Source: Planctomycetota bacterium
Lineage (GTDB): Bacteria; Planctomycetota; UBA8108; UBA1146
Length of the DNA stretch: 8,386 nucleotides
Assembly (NCBI GenBank): GCA_002691835.1
Contig: NZJA01000079.1
Span: 1 to 8,386, forward strand
Reading direction: 5' to 3'
Shown here piece by piece: positions 1 to 7,243 of this stretch (positions within the stretch are counted from its first letter, which is position 1; each line of letters begins with the position of its first letter). The notes below the pieces were generated by a model. It saw only the letters and a list, made by a program, of their open reading frames with translations, had not been told where the DNA came from and did not search any database. The translations under genes and the position numbers were made by a program.

Positions 1-2
1 CC

Positions 3-3000
3 GACTGTGCTGACCCCGATTGCTTCAGTGCCCCTGAGTGCATCGGAGATGAATGCTCTTCTGCGATACCCTTGTCAGAGGGATTCACTTCATTCGACAA
101 TACTTTGGCAAGTACAGGGGGGCCGACTTCCCTTCTGGGAAACTGTGATGCCAGCGGTGCATATAACGATCTCTGGTACTCTTTCACTCCCCCAAATAAT
201 GGCTTTGTCGCATTGACGACATGTCCTGGTGGCTTAGCCAACCTTGATACCGATCTGTTCCTTTACTCGGGTGATTGCAGTGCGCCGAACCAAATCGCCT
301 GCGATGGAGACGCCTGCGGTCCTACAGCAGGATTTGGGTCACGCATTGATAAAACAGCCGTGATCGGTGGCAATCAATATCTGGTTCGCCTGGGGGGCTT
401 CAACGGATCCCGAGGCAATGGAACACTGCGACTCGATTACTCAGTTCCCGGGGATGACTGTTTTGCCGCACTGACCGCGTCTCTTGGCCCGACCGCATTC
501 GATACCACAGGAATGACTTCGAGTTCGATTCCCATTCCTTCCCCGGATTCTGGCGGTTGTCCCTCAACAGGTCTCGGTCAGGCGAACCAAGATATCTGGT
601 TTGAATTTGTCGCCCCTTCATCAGGCCCCTTGAATCTCTCTCTCTGTGAAAACACCTTCTTTGATTCGGATCTGCTGGTTTACACCGGGGATTGCGAAGA
701 TCTGCAGCAAGTCAGCTGCAACGGTGACAGTAATGATTGCAATTCTGTTCAATCAGAAATCAGGGACCTCCCTGTTCTTGCGGGAACTCGATACCTGATA
801 CGAATCGGTGGTTTCAATCTGGGAGAAGGCCCCGGCGAACTCTTCATCTACTACTCCGGTCAAGCTCCGGAAGATTGCACACAAATCGGAGACGAAGATG
901 CAGATGGACTGGCAGACTGTCTCGATCCCGATTGCCTGGGAACTCCAGCCTGCACCGAGGCGGGTAACTGTGGGGATAGTATCGACAACGATCTCGACGG
1001 CTTGGTCGATTGCGCTGACTGGGAGTGTGACCCCGCACCCGAATGCTCCTCCTGTCCGGGAGTTCTCACCCAAAACAATGATTCCAATGATGCCTCACAA
1101 ATTGTTCAGATCTGCGCATGGACCCCAGAGCATACCGAAAATGAACTCTTTCGATCCTTCGACACCAGTCAGTTCGCCTGTAACGATGGCATCCGTGTCA
1201 TCGGCATCAACATTGGTATCGGTCAGGCTCAATACCTCGTCGGCAATGGGCTCACGACTGCATTACGGATCTACATCGATGAAAATGGTGGAGAACCTGA
1301 TTCAGAGATGGTCTTGCTGGATGAAAAAACATTCACCGTTACCAATTCGATGGCCGGAACCATTCAAGGAATCGCCCTCAATCAGCCTGCTCTCATTCCA
1401 TACGGCGCGCAGTTGGTCGTAGGTTTCTGGGTCGCCGACAGCGGTGGCCCCGGAACTGGAAATGTCTTGCGACCCGGTGGCAATCAGGCGGGCGAAACCT
1501 CTGATACGTGGCTACTCGCCCCAGAATGCGGAATCTATTATCGCACCTTGGCGGATATCGGCTTGCAGGAGCAACCACTCCTGACTGTGATCATCGATGA
1601 TCAGGGACCTGGTCAATCTGGAGACGAATGCGATTCAGCGATCCCTGCGACTCTCGGTCTCAACCCATTTGAAACAGACGGAATGACCGACAGTAACGAT
1701 CCATTTTCTGGATCCTCAGACCCTGCCTGTTCAGGGGTAAATCTATGGGCCGATCGCTGGTATCGATATGTCCCCCCCAGTGATGGAACCCTTCGAGTCT
1801 CGACTTGCGGTCTCACCGATTTTGAAGGCCATTTTGAAATCTACCGGGGATCCTGCGGCACTCTCGAAGCAGTCGTAGCTTCTTGTGATCCCGGTGGTTG
1901 CTCAGGCGGTAGCGCTTTCTCGTCAGCCGTCTCGGTTGTCGGCGGTGAAAACTATCGTATCCGGATTGGATCAAGCCAATCGGGAATCACTGGTTCTGGT
2001 AACTTCCTCCTCGAATGGATTCCTCCGCTCCCATACATCACTGAAATTCGTGCACGATCGAACGGATCTGCACCACGAAAATTTATTGAACTTGCGGGTC
2101 TTCCTCAGGATCTCACCGGATTGTCGTTGGTAACCATTGGCTCTGATCCGTCAGGAAACAGTGGCATCATTCGAAGCATCACAGATCTGGCTGGTTCATC
2201 CATTTCACCCTTGAATTACCACGTCACTGCAGAGCTTGGATTTGTGGGTGGAGTCGTTGACCTCATCGTTCCGCAGGACTCCATAGGATTCGAAGACGAT
2301 ACCAATCTCACTGTACTTTTGGTGAGTGATCTCGCAGTAATAGCTGGGACAGATCTTGATCCAGACAATGATGGCACCATCGATCTCTCCGGTTGGGGAC
2401 AGATTGTCGACAGTGTTTCCCTTCTGAATAGCCCACTCATATCTCAAGAAAACCAGCCTGTTTCAGGGCCTCGTATCTACAGCCCAAGAACCGTCGGCCC
2501 CATGGGGACAGAAATGCCCTGGATGGTAGAACGCTGCCCCGACCAAAGAGATGCCTTCTTCGCGATCGGACCTGCGGATCCTGCTGCTGGAGGAGACACT
2601 CCCAGATCCAGTAATGCTTGCCTTGGTCCCCCACCCAATGATCTTTGCCAAGCGGCAATCCAGCTGGATCCGGGAATTCACATCCTCGATACCATTTCGG
2701 CTTCGAGCGGATCTGAACCTTGGAACCCAAGCTGTAGCATCGGAGTCGCTGGAGATATGCAAGATGACGTCTGGTACACCTACTCACCACGCAGTCATGG
2801 AAATCTCACCTTGAGTACCTGTGATACCGAAGGCTGGGATACCGATCTTGCGATATACAGTGGTGACTGTCTAAACTTGCAACAGCTCGCCTGCAACGGA
2901 GATGCTCCGGGTTCCGTAAACGGTCTCGGCGGAGTATGCCAAACCTACTTTTCACAGATCTCGGATTTCCCAGTAGCCGCCGGGGATAACTATCTGATTC

Positions 3001-3995
3001 GCGTAGGCGGTTGGGAATCGGGAGAGCAAGGCCTCGCAACCTTCACTGTCTCCCAGCAGATCACAGGCAACATTCCCTGCGAGCCGATTCAAATTGCACC
3101 GGGGTCCACTTATCTTGAGTTGACCGATTACACACTGGCACCAGGGACTTCAGTCAATTCTGCCTGTGCCCAGGGTGGACCATTACTGGGAGATCTTTGG
3201 TGCACGCTCTATCCGATCGCAGACTGTACTCTGGAAATCAGCACTTGTTCACAAGCAGGAGAAGATCCCCTGCTCGAAATATATTCAGGAAACTGCCATG
3301 ACCTCGGAACTTCAATCCCGATGGCATGCGCCGAAGATGGCGCAACAGGTTGTTCCCCGGGAGATGCACAAACTTCAGTGATCATCAGCGCTGGTACTCC
3401 TGTGTATGTTCGAGTCGGAAAACGCACAAACGAATCGTCTTCGACGACTCTCAATGTGACTTGCCTTCCCTTGTCTCCGATTGTGAGCCCTTCAGCCAGT
3501 TTCGATCAGATTTCACAGGGCCCCCTTCAAGTTGAGTTTGCAGAAGTCACTCTCAGTGACTCCTCTAGCCCGGGTAATGATCCTTTTGCAACCCTACAAA
3601 TCGACTGGGGTGATGGACTCATCGAAAATGGATTAATCCCAGGACAATCCTATTCCCATCGATATGAGATCTCATCTTCCCAAAACTCGCTGGGGCCGTG
3701 GACTCCAACTCTTACGATCCAAAACCTTGTTGGATCAGACTCCGCGACGGGCGAAACCACTGAATTGGTGCCCATTGGTGACTCAAATCTCGATGGAGCC
3801 GTGAACGTCGCCGACGTGATCACGATCCTTGGCTACCTCTTCTCAGGAAATGTCACTTTGGGTTGCCCCAGATCTTCGGATCTAAATAACGACACTAATG
3901 TGGATATCGCAGATGCCATTTATGGGCTTAGCTTCATCTTTGTTGGTGGCGATGCTCCCGTCACTGTGACGAATTCCAGTTGCGACCTGCCTTGA
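3..3995 (+). CDS. Large secreted multi-domain protein with dockerin-like C-terminus (5' end outside the window)
   Basis: This is the 3' part of a giant extracellular protein; 1330 residues are visible, ending at TGA 3993-3995. The frame is open to the left edge, and codons 3-71 already encode domain sequence (DCADPDC, then GDECSSAIP), so the true start and signal peptide lie upstream. Visible residue number equals nucleotide position divided by 3. In order: the end of an Asp/Cys metal motif (1-14); repeat domain A (15-149); B (150-288); Asp/Cys metal motifs (296-352); a beta-rich segment (354-539); domain C (540-677); a lamin-tail-like domain (678-875); domain D (879-1022); domain E (1023-1156); a PKD-like segment (1158-1257, with IDWGDG and YSHRYE); and a dockerin-like pair (1259-1330). 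There is no catalytic motif, transmembrane segment, LPXTG or PEP-CTERM signal at the C-terminus. A role in adhesion or surface scaffolding is inferred, not shown. The coding assignment is very safe; the function is unknown. Confidence 0.95.
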   Translation, partial: DCADPDCFSAPECIGDECSSAIPLSEGFTSFDNTLASTGGPTSLLGNCDASGAYNDLWYSFTPPNNGFVALTTCPGGLANLDTDLFLYSGDCSAPNQIACDGDACGPTAGFGSRIDKTAVIGGNQYLVRLGGFNGSRGNGTLRLDYSVPGDDCFAALTASLGPTAFDTTGMTSSSIPIPSPDSGGCPSTGLGQANQDIWFEFVAPSSGPLNLSLCENTFFDSDLLVYTGDCEDLQQVSCNGDSNDCNSVQSEIRDLPVLAGTRYLIRIGGFNLGEGPGELFIYYSGQAPEDCTQIGDEDADGLADCLDPDCLGTPACTEAGNCGDSIDNDLDGLVDCADWECDPAPECSSCPGVLTQNNDSNDASQIVQICAWTPEHTENELFRSFDTSQFACNDGIRVIGINIGIGQAQYLVGNGLTTALRIYIDENGGEPDSEMVLLDEKTFTVTNSMAGTIQGIALNQPALIPYGAQLVVGFWVADSGGPGTGNVLRPGGNQAGETSDTWLLAPECGIYYRTLADIGLQEQPLLTVIIDDQGPGQSGDECDSAIPATLGLNPFETDGMTDSNDPFSGSSDPACSGVNLWADRWYRYVPPSDGTLRVSTCGLTDFEGHFEIYRGSCGTLEAVVASCDPGGCSGGSAFSSAVSVVGGENYRIRIGSSQSGITGSGNFLLEWIPPLPYITEIRARSNGSAPRKFIELAGLPQDLTGLSLVTIGSDPSGNSGIIRSITDLAGSSISPLNYHVTAELGFVGGVVDLIVPQDSIGFEDDTNLTVLLVSDLAVIAGTDLDPDNDGTIDLSGWGQIVDSVSLLNSPLISQENQPVSGPRIYSPRTVGPMGTEMPWMVERCPDQRDAFFAIGPADPAAGGDTPRSSNACLGPPPNDLCQAAIQLDPGIHILDTISASSGSEPWNPSCSIGVAGDMQDDVWYTYSPRSHGNLTLSTCDTEGWDTDLAIYSGDCLNLQQLACNGDAPGSVNGLGGVCQTYFSQISDFPVAAGDNYLIRVGGWESGEQGLATFTVSQQITGNIPCEPIQIAPGSTYLELTDYTLAPGTSVNSACAQGGPLLGDLWCTLYPIADCTLEISTCSQAGEDPLLEIYSGNCHDLGTSIPMACAEDGATGCSPGDAQTSVIISAGTPVYVRVGKRTNESSSTTLNVTCLPLSPIVSPSASFDQISQGPLQVEFAEVTLSDSSSPGNDPFATLQIDWGDGLIENGLIPGQSYSHRYEISSSQNSLGPWTPTLTIQNLVGSDSATGETTELVPIGDSNLDGAVNVADVITILGYLFSGNVTLGCPRSSDLNNDTNVDIADAIYGLSFIFVGGDAPVTVTNSSCDLP
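888..1058 (+). other. Asp/Cys-rich MopE-like metal-binding motifs within the large secreted protein
   Basis: Two successive units, DEDADGLADCLDPDC at about 891-935 and DSIDNDLDGLVDCADWEC at about 975-1028, have the D-x-D-x-D-G-L-x-D-C-x-D-x-x-C form known from MopE-like putative metal-binding motifs in secreted bacterial proteins. A third, incomplete unit (DCADPDC) is the first thing in the window, at 3-23. Such units probably bind calcium and act as rigid, disulfide-linked spacers between folded domains; that role is inferred. They fall between repeat domain B and the beta-rich segment. Confidence 0.7.
1062..1619 (+). other. Beta-rich extracellular segment of the large secreted protein, no named family
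   Basis: These ~186 residues contain no copy of the repeat domain. Visible pieces are ENELFRSFD, a strand pair around IRVIGINIGIGQAQ, ALRIYIDENGG, GAQLVVGFWV, NVLRPGGNQAGET and APECGIYYRTLADIG. From memory this resembles a recurrent extracellular domain of secreted bacterial proteins with the elements FDL, VSFGIE, LVVEI, GSN-x-x-GQT and APACG. I cannot give it an accession. No catalytic residues are apparent. A jelly-roll-like binding or adhesion domain is a reasonable guess only. Confidence 0.5.
2034..2627 (+). other. Lamin-tail-like (LTD-like) domain within the large secreted protein
   Basis: The segment opens with YITEIRARSNG and RKFIELAGLPQDLTGLSLV. It continues with GIIRSITDLAGSSI, LTVLLVSD, an acidic DLDPDNDGTIDLSGW stretch and IVDSVSLL, and closes with GPRIYSPRTVGPMGTEMPW and ERCPDQ. 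The order I-x-E-I, then F-[IFV]-E-L-A-G, L-x-G-L-x-L, LLV, a DxDxDxDG-type acidic loop and V-D-S-V matches what I recall of bacterial lamin-tail-domain proteins. These domains are typically extracellular modules of unknown ligand. The acidic loop at about 2358-2390 could bind calcium. Confidence 0.6.
3777..3992 (+). other. C-terminal dockerin-like duplicated Ca-binding domain
   Basis: Two EF-hand-like loops are separated by a short helix-like segment. The first is D-S-N-L-D-G-A-V-N-V-A-D at 3780-3815; the second is D-L-N-N-D-T-N-V-D-I-A-D at 3879-3914. Each is followed by a hydrophobic helix (VITILGYLF and AIYGLSFIF). In the second loop Thr replaces the usual Gly at position 6. The pair also carries two Cys residues, outside the loops. 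This form is a common C-terminal module of secreted proteins in Planctomycetota and related bacteria that lack cellulosomes. There it may dock to a cohesin-like partner or the cell surface; that role is inferred. Confidence 0.8.
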
Positions 3996-4008
3996 CAGTC
4001 CTAAAGAA

Positions 4009-4040
4009 TTGAAGAACTGAATCGCTGTATCCGTTATATT
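4009..4040 (+). promoter_or_regulatory. Weak candidate promoter for the TPR/CRTAC1 pair
   Basis: TTGAAG at 4009-4014 and TATATT at 4035-4040 resemble -35 and -10 boxes, but the 20-base spacer is longer than the usual 16-18. A perfect TTGACA at 3992-3997 overlaps the previous stop codon but has no suitable -10 box at the right distance. The pair may instead use readthrough or a non-sigma70 promoter. Confidence 0.2.
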
Positions 4041-4043
4041 CAA

Positions 4044-4061
4044 TCCGGGCAATTGCCCGGA
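4044..4061 (+). terminator. Perfect 18-bp palindrome, candidate terminator or operator
   Basis: TCCGGGCAATTGCCCGGA is a perfect palindrome. As RNA it folds into a 7-bp GC-rich stem with an AATT loop, 48 bases after the stop of the large secreted protein. There is no T-tract after it, so it is not a textbook intrinsic terminator. It also sits only 14 bases upstream of the next start codon, where it could serve as an operator or reduce translation initiation. Confidence 0.35.
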
Positions 4062-4075
4062 ATGGTGGTCACAAG

Positions 4076-5521
4076 GTGCCGAAATTTTTCAGCTCAAAAA
4101 AAAATGCCTCCTGGTCTCTCATTCAGATCAGATCGGCAAGGCTGGTTTTCCTTACTGTTCTGATTTTTATATCAGCTTGCGAACCTCAGTTGACTCGAAT
4201 GCCCGCCAGGCCCGACAGTAAAATTCACATCCTAGTCACCGAATTGATCAAGCCACAAATCAAGGCCATCGAATCATCCCCAAGTGATGCAGAACTTCAT
4301 GGAACCCTCGGACTCATGTACGAAGCCAATGAAATTTGGGGGCCCGCAGTACGAAGTTTTCAAAATGCTTGTGACCTTGATCCTGGAAATTCACTTTGGC
4401 ATATTCATCTCAACAGAAGTCGCCTTGCTCTCGGAAAATCCTCTGCAGAACGAACTCGACTGGAAGCAGTACTGCACCGATTTCCAGGAGATCCCGGATT
4501 CAACTACACACTTGGATCACTGCGTCTCGAAGATGGAGATTTTCAAGGAGCTCGTGAACTCTTGGAAAGAAGTCTGCAGCTTCAACCCGGAGAAGCCGCC
4601 ACTCATCTTGCCCTTTCAAGGCTCGAACTTTTGACTTCCCGCAATGAACAATCCCTCTTCCATGCGGAGGAGGCCATGAAGAAGGCTCCTGGCCAAGCTG
4701 CTGTATTTCAGGCTCGAGGACTAGCCTTGCAGTCACTCGGGAAATCCGATCTGGCTTTCGAAGATCTCCGTAAAGGGCAGGGAGCAAGACCTCTCATGTT
4801 CCCCGACAAAGGCATGAGCCGACTGGCTGGCTATTTCGCCACTCCCCAGAAGCAGATCAATCTCGCCTCGGATCTCATTCAAGTCGGTCAAAATCCGCGG
4901 GCAGAACAATTAATGTATCGCGTACTCTCTCTTGAGCCTGGAAACAAAGACGCACTGAATACTCTTGCGATAGCATTACAGAAAATGAGCCGATTTGACG
5001 AAGCACTTGAAAGACTGCAAATGGCTCAAAAGTCAGATCCCAACTACTTTCCGACTTACATCAACCTTGCGGTCCTATATCTCGATATGAATCGCCCAGA
5101 GCTCGCGATCAGACCAGCCCGAAAGGCTGTAGAAATAGCCCCTGAAAATGCCGCCAGTCATCGGCTGCTTGGTATGGGTCTCATTCGAACTCAAAATTAC
5201 CCTGCGGCACTGACTTCATTTGAAAACAGTTTGCGACTTCAGCCTGATAATTTTGAATGCCATGCAGCTGCCAGCGAAGCGGCAATGTCCATAAAGCAAA
5301 GTGACCGGGCGACCTATCATCTGGATATGGCCATTTCCCTTCGACCCGAGTATTTGCCTACACAAGTCAACAAAGCCTACTTGCTGATGCGACTGAACAA
5401 GCCTGCAGAAGCGGAAGCTCTGATTAAAAAGTTGCTTAAAGATTCTAACGAACACCCCAAAGTCGTAGAGGCTTATCAGAGGCTTCGAAAGAATTTTGAA
5501 CCCAGGAGCCGTCAACCATGA
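4076..5521 (+). CDS. TPR-repeat lipoprotein
   Basis: The product has 481 residues and starts at GTG 4076, with an imperfect GGTGG seven bases upstream; no better in-frame start precedes the signal sequence. The N-terminus is a lipoprotein signal: basic residues, a hydrophobic stretch (LVFLTVLIFISAC) and lipobox I-S-A-C with Cys35. Mature residues 71-240 form five 34-residue tetratricopeptide units, with typical closings such as LDPGN, LQPGE and KAPGQ. A linker at about 241-259 follows, then about six more units at 260-461 (LEPGN, SDPNY, IAPEN, LQPDN, LRPEY). TPR arrays bind proteins, so this is probably an envelope-anchored scaffold or co-chaperone. Its TGA overlaps the ATG of the next gene by four bases (ATGA), which implies translational coupling and a shared function with the CRTAC1-type lipoprotein. 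The TPR/lipoprotein call is solid; the partner is inferred. Confidence 0.93.
   Translation: MPKFFSSKKNASWSLIQIRSARLVFLTVLIFISACEPQLTRMPARPDSKIHILVTELIKPQIKAIESSPSDAELHGTLGLMYEANEIWGPAVRSFQNACDLDPGNSLWHIHLNRSRLALGKSSAERTRLEAVLHRFPGDPGFNYTLGSLRLEDGDFQGARELLERSLQLQPGEAATHLALSRLELLTSRNEQSLFHAEEAMKKAPGQAAVFQARGLALQSLGKSDLAFEDLRKGQGARPLMFPDKGMSRLAGYFATPQKQINLASDLIQVGQNPRAEQLMYRVLSLEPGNKDALNTLAIALQKMSRFDEALERLQMAQKSDPNYFPTYINLAVLYLDMNRPELAIRPARKAVEIAPENAASHRLLGMGLIRTQNYPAALTSFENSLRLQPDNFECHAAASEAAMSIKQSDRATYHLDMAISLRPEYLPTQVNKAYLLMRLNKPAEAEALIKKLLKDSNEHPKVVEAYQRLRKNFEPRSRQP
5504..5508 (+). promoter_or_regulatory. Ribosome binding site inside the TPR gene for the downstream lipoprotein
   Basis: AGGAG lies nine bases before the ATG at 5518, inside the last codons of the TPR gene. 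It supports that start codon and the four-base stop/start overlap. Confidence 0.7.
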
Positions 5522-7209
5522 TCAGATTCAGCCAGAAATTTTCCAGCCTGTTGATCTTCTCAATGATACTTTTCAACAGTGGCTGTACCTCCAACAACCC
5601 AGGCCCAGTTCAGAGTGAGCTTCCCTCTGAAAAATCGGGACCGCCGGTGCTCACAGCTCTGGAATCGACTTCAGGATTTGACTTCCAACATTCGCTCGGG
5701 GACGAGCGTCGCTACTGGATCCCTGAAACTGTGACTGGCGGTGGAGCGTTCTTTGATTACGACAAGGATGGCGATCTCGACATCTACTGTGTTCAAGCCG
5801 GTGGAGATTGTGGAGGAGATCGCAGCACTGCCCCTGGTAATCAACTCTTTCGCAATGACGGAAACCTGACTTTCACTGACGTCACCTCAGTTGCAGGAGT
5901 CGGAGACCGTGAGTACGGGATGGGAGCCAGCTGCGCGGATGTAGATGGTGACGGCGACATCGACCTTTTCGTCAGCAATAGAGGTCCTGACGTTCTTTAT
6001 CTGAATGACGGAGACGGTACTTTTTCAATTGCTGAAGACAATCCAGATCTGAGTCGGGATGGATTCTCAGCATCCGCCGGATTTTGTGATCTCGATGGGG
6101 ATGGACTCCCTGAGCTTTATGTCACCCAGTACATCCAGTGGAATACCAAAAAAGAGCTGAAGTGCGGAACAGGCCTCGGAACTGACTACTGCTCTCCCAA
6201 CAACTACAACGCTCCTGCTCCAGATCGACTTTTTAAAAATCTGGGCGGCGGGAAATTTGAGGATATCTCAGAATCAGCAGGCCTTAGATCTTCCTATGGA
6301 AACGGCCTCGGTGTGGTCTTTGGCGATTTCAACCTCGATGGAGCCACTGATATTTACGTCGCCAATGACGGATCCCCCAACCAATTATGGATTCAGCGGG
6401 AAGGTCTTCGCTTCACAGATGAAGCGGTCACTATGGGTTGCGCGGTCAACATGATGGGAGTTGCAGAAGCGGGAATGGGTGTTCAGGCAGCGGACATTGA
6501 TGTGGATGGAGACCTCGACCTTTTCATGACCCACATTCGCAATGAGACCAATACCTGGTATCGCAACGATGAAGGAATCTTCACCGATGCAACTGTCACA
6601 ACTGGTCTCGCCAGAGCGAGCCGTGACGCTACCGGATTCGGGATGGGTTATTTTGATTTTGACAATGACGGAATCCTCGATCTCTATGTTGCCAATGGCG
6701 GTGTCATTCGCTACGAGAATAGAGACGATGGTTCTGATCCCTATGCCGAGCCCGATCAACTCTTTAGGGGTCAGCCCAACTACCAATTCAAGGAAGTGTT
6801 TCCCAAGGGTGGCTGGAACCAAGAAATTCCCTTCACCGGACGAGGTGCCGCATTTGGAGATGTTGACAGCGATGGCGATGTCGACATTCTTGTTTTCAAC
6901 TGTGGTGGCCCCGCAAAACTTCTCATCAATGACTGTTCTTCTCCCGGCTCCTCCGTTTCCATTCGATTACTGGATCGCCGAGGAAGAGACGCAGAAGGAG
7001 CATTACTCGAGGCAAAGATCGGTGATCAAAAAATTCACCGTCTGGCCAGCCGGCACTACTCTTACTGCGTTTCCAATTCGCCATTTCTCCATGTAGGCCT
7101 GGGATCAGAAATCCAACTGAGTGAGGTCAAAATCCTCTGGCCAGATGGAACGGTGTCCGAATTTGCCGATATTCCTGCCGGGAGCCGAATCCAAATCGCT
7201 CAACCATAA
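5518..7209 (+). CDS. CRTAC1-family lipoprotein: seven VCBS/FG-GAP calcium motifs plus ASPIC/UnbV domain
   Basis: The product has 563 residues and ends at TAA 7207-7209. The N-terminus is a lipoprotein-type signal (LLIFSMILFNSGC, Cys23), though the -3 residue is Asn rather than the usual Leu. Seven D-x-D-x-D-G-type loops mark a beta-propeller-like VCBS/FG-GAP array. They are DYDKDGDLD (80-88), DVDGDGDID (141-149), DLDGDGLPE (191-199), DFNLDGATD (270-278), DIDVDGDLD (326-334), DFDNDGILD (380-388) and DVDSDGDVD (448-456). Between them are the family's LFRNDGNLTFTDVT-type strands and a YCSPNNYNAPAPDRLFKN segment. The C-terminus (about 479-563) matches ASPIC/UnbV, including HYSYCVSNSPFLHVGLG and the WPDG at 541-544. 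Members are extracellular and calcium-dependent; their biochemical role is unknown in bacteria. Coupling to the TPR lipoprotein suggests one envelope complex. Confidence 0.95.
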   Translation: MIRFSQKFSSLLIFSMILFNSGCTSNNPGPVQSELPSEKSGPPVLTALESTSGFDFQHSLGDERRYWIPETVTGGGAFFDYDKDGDLDIYCVQAGGDCGGDRSTAPGNQLFRNDGNLTFTDVTSVAGVGDREYGMGASCADVDGDGDIDLFVSNRGPDVLYLNDGDGTFSIAEDNPDLSRDGFSASAGFCDLDGDGLPELYVTQYIQWNTKKELKCGTGLGTDYCSPNNYNAPAPDRLFKNLGGGKFEDISESAGLRSSYGNGLGVVFGDFNLDGATDIYVANDGSPNQLWIQREGLRFTDEAVTMGCAVNMMGVAEAGMGVQAADIDVDGDLDLFMTHIRNETNTWYRNDEGIFTDATVTTGLARASRDATGFGMGYFDFDNDGILDLYVANGGVIRYENRDDGSDPYAEPDQLFRGQPNYQFKEVFPKGGWNQEIPFTGRGAAFGDVDSDGDVDILVFNCGGPAKLLINDCSSPGSSVSIRLLDRRGRDAEGALLEAKIGDQKIHRLASRHYSYCVSNSPFLHVGLGSEIQLSEVKILWPDGTVSEFADIPAGSRIQIAQP

Positions 7210-7229
7210 GGTTTCACTTCTGAGCCCCA

Positions 7230-7243
7230 GGGAGAATTCTCCC
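7230..7243 (+). terminator. Palindrome downstream of the CRTAC1 lipoprotein gene, candidate terminator
   Basis: GGGAGAATTCTCCC is a perfect 14-bp palindrome 20 bases after the stop codon. It gives a 5-bp stem with an AATT loop. No T-tract follows, so termination is plausible from its position but not proven by form. It has the same stem-AATT-stem design as the palindrome after the first gene. Confidence 0.4.

Larger units (their letters stand above)
45..3470 (+). repeat. Five diverged copies of a ~135-145 residue six-Cys-like domain in the large secreted protein
   Basis: Copies lie at about 45-449, 450-866, 1620-2033, 2637-3068 and 3069-3470. They share an ordered pattern. A Cys near the start (DEC, DDC, DLC, IPC) is followed by a second Cys just before D-x-W-[YFC]. 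Then come a Gly turn and an S-[TL]-C strand, an acidic DTDL or DSDL, and [IFV]-Y-[ST]-G-[DN]-C. Next is an [AS]-C-[NDA]-[GE]-D segment with a further Cys, and the copy ends in G-x-x-Y-L-[IV]-R-[ILV]-G-G-[FW]. Copy E is the most diverged (DLWCTLYP, VYVRVGK). In copy C the acidic DTDL is replaced by FEGHFEIYRGSC. The pattern is reminiscent of bacterial pre-peptidase C-terminal (PPC) beta-sandwich domains, but I cannot confirm that homology. The same pattern appears in the gene that starts at 7679. Confidence 0.8.

Noticed and set aside
72..74. TTG as the start codon of the large protein
   Set aside because: It falls inside a repeat domain, has no signal peptide after it, and the frame is open and domain-coding upstream to position 3.
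808..1422. 204-codon open frame on the + strand in another phase
   Set aside because: It overlaps the large secreted gene entirely and has no domain, signal or supporting ribosome binding site.
2437..2790. 117-codon open frame on the minus strand
   Set aside because: It lies wholly inside the clearly coding large gene, has no recognisable domain and an Arg/Ser-rich shadow-type composition.
3992..3997. Perfect TTGACA as the -35 box of the TPR gene
   Set aside because: No acceptable -10 hexamer lies 16-18 bases downstream; TATATT is 37 bases away.
6385..6822. 145-codon open frame on the minus strand
   Set aside because: It is opposite the DxDxDG repeats of the CRTAC1 gene; the regular Asp codons create the apparent frame.
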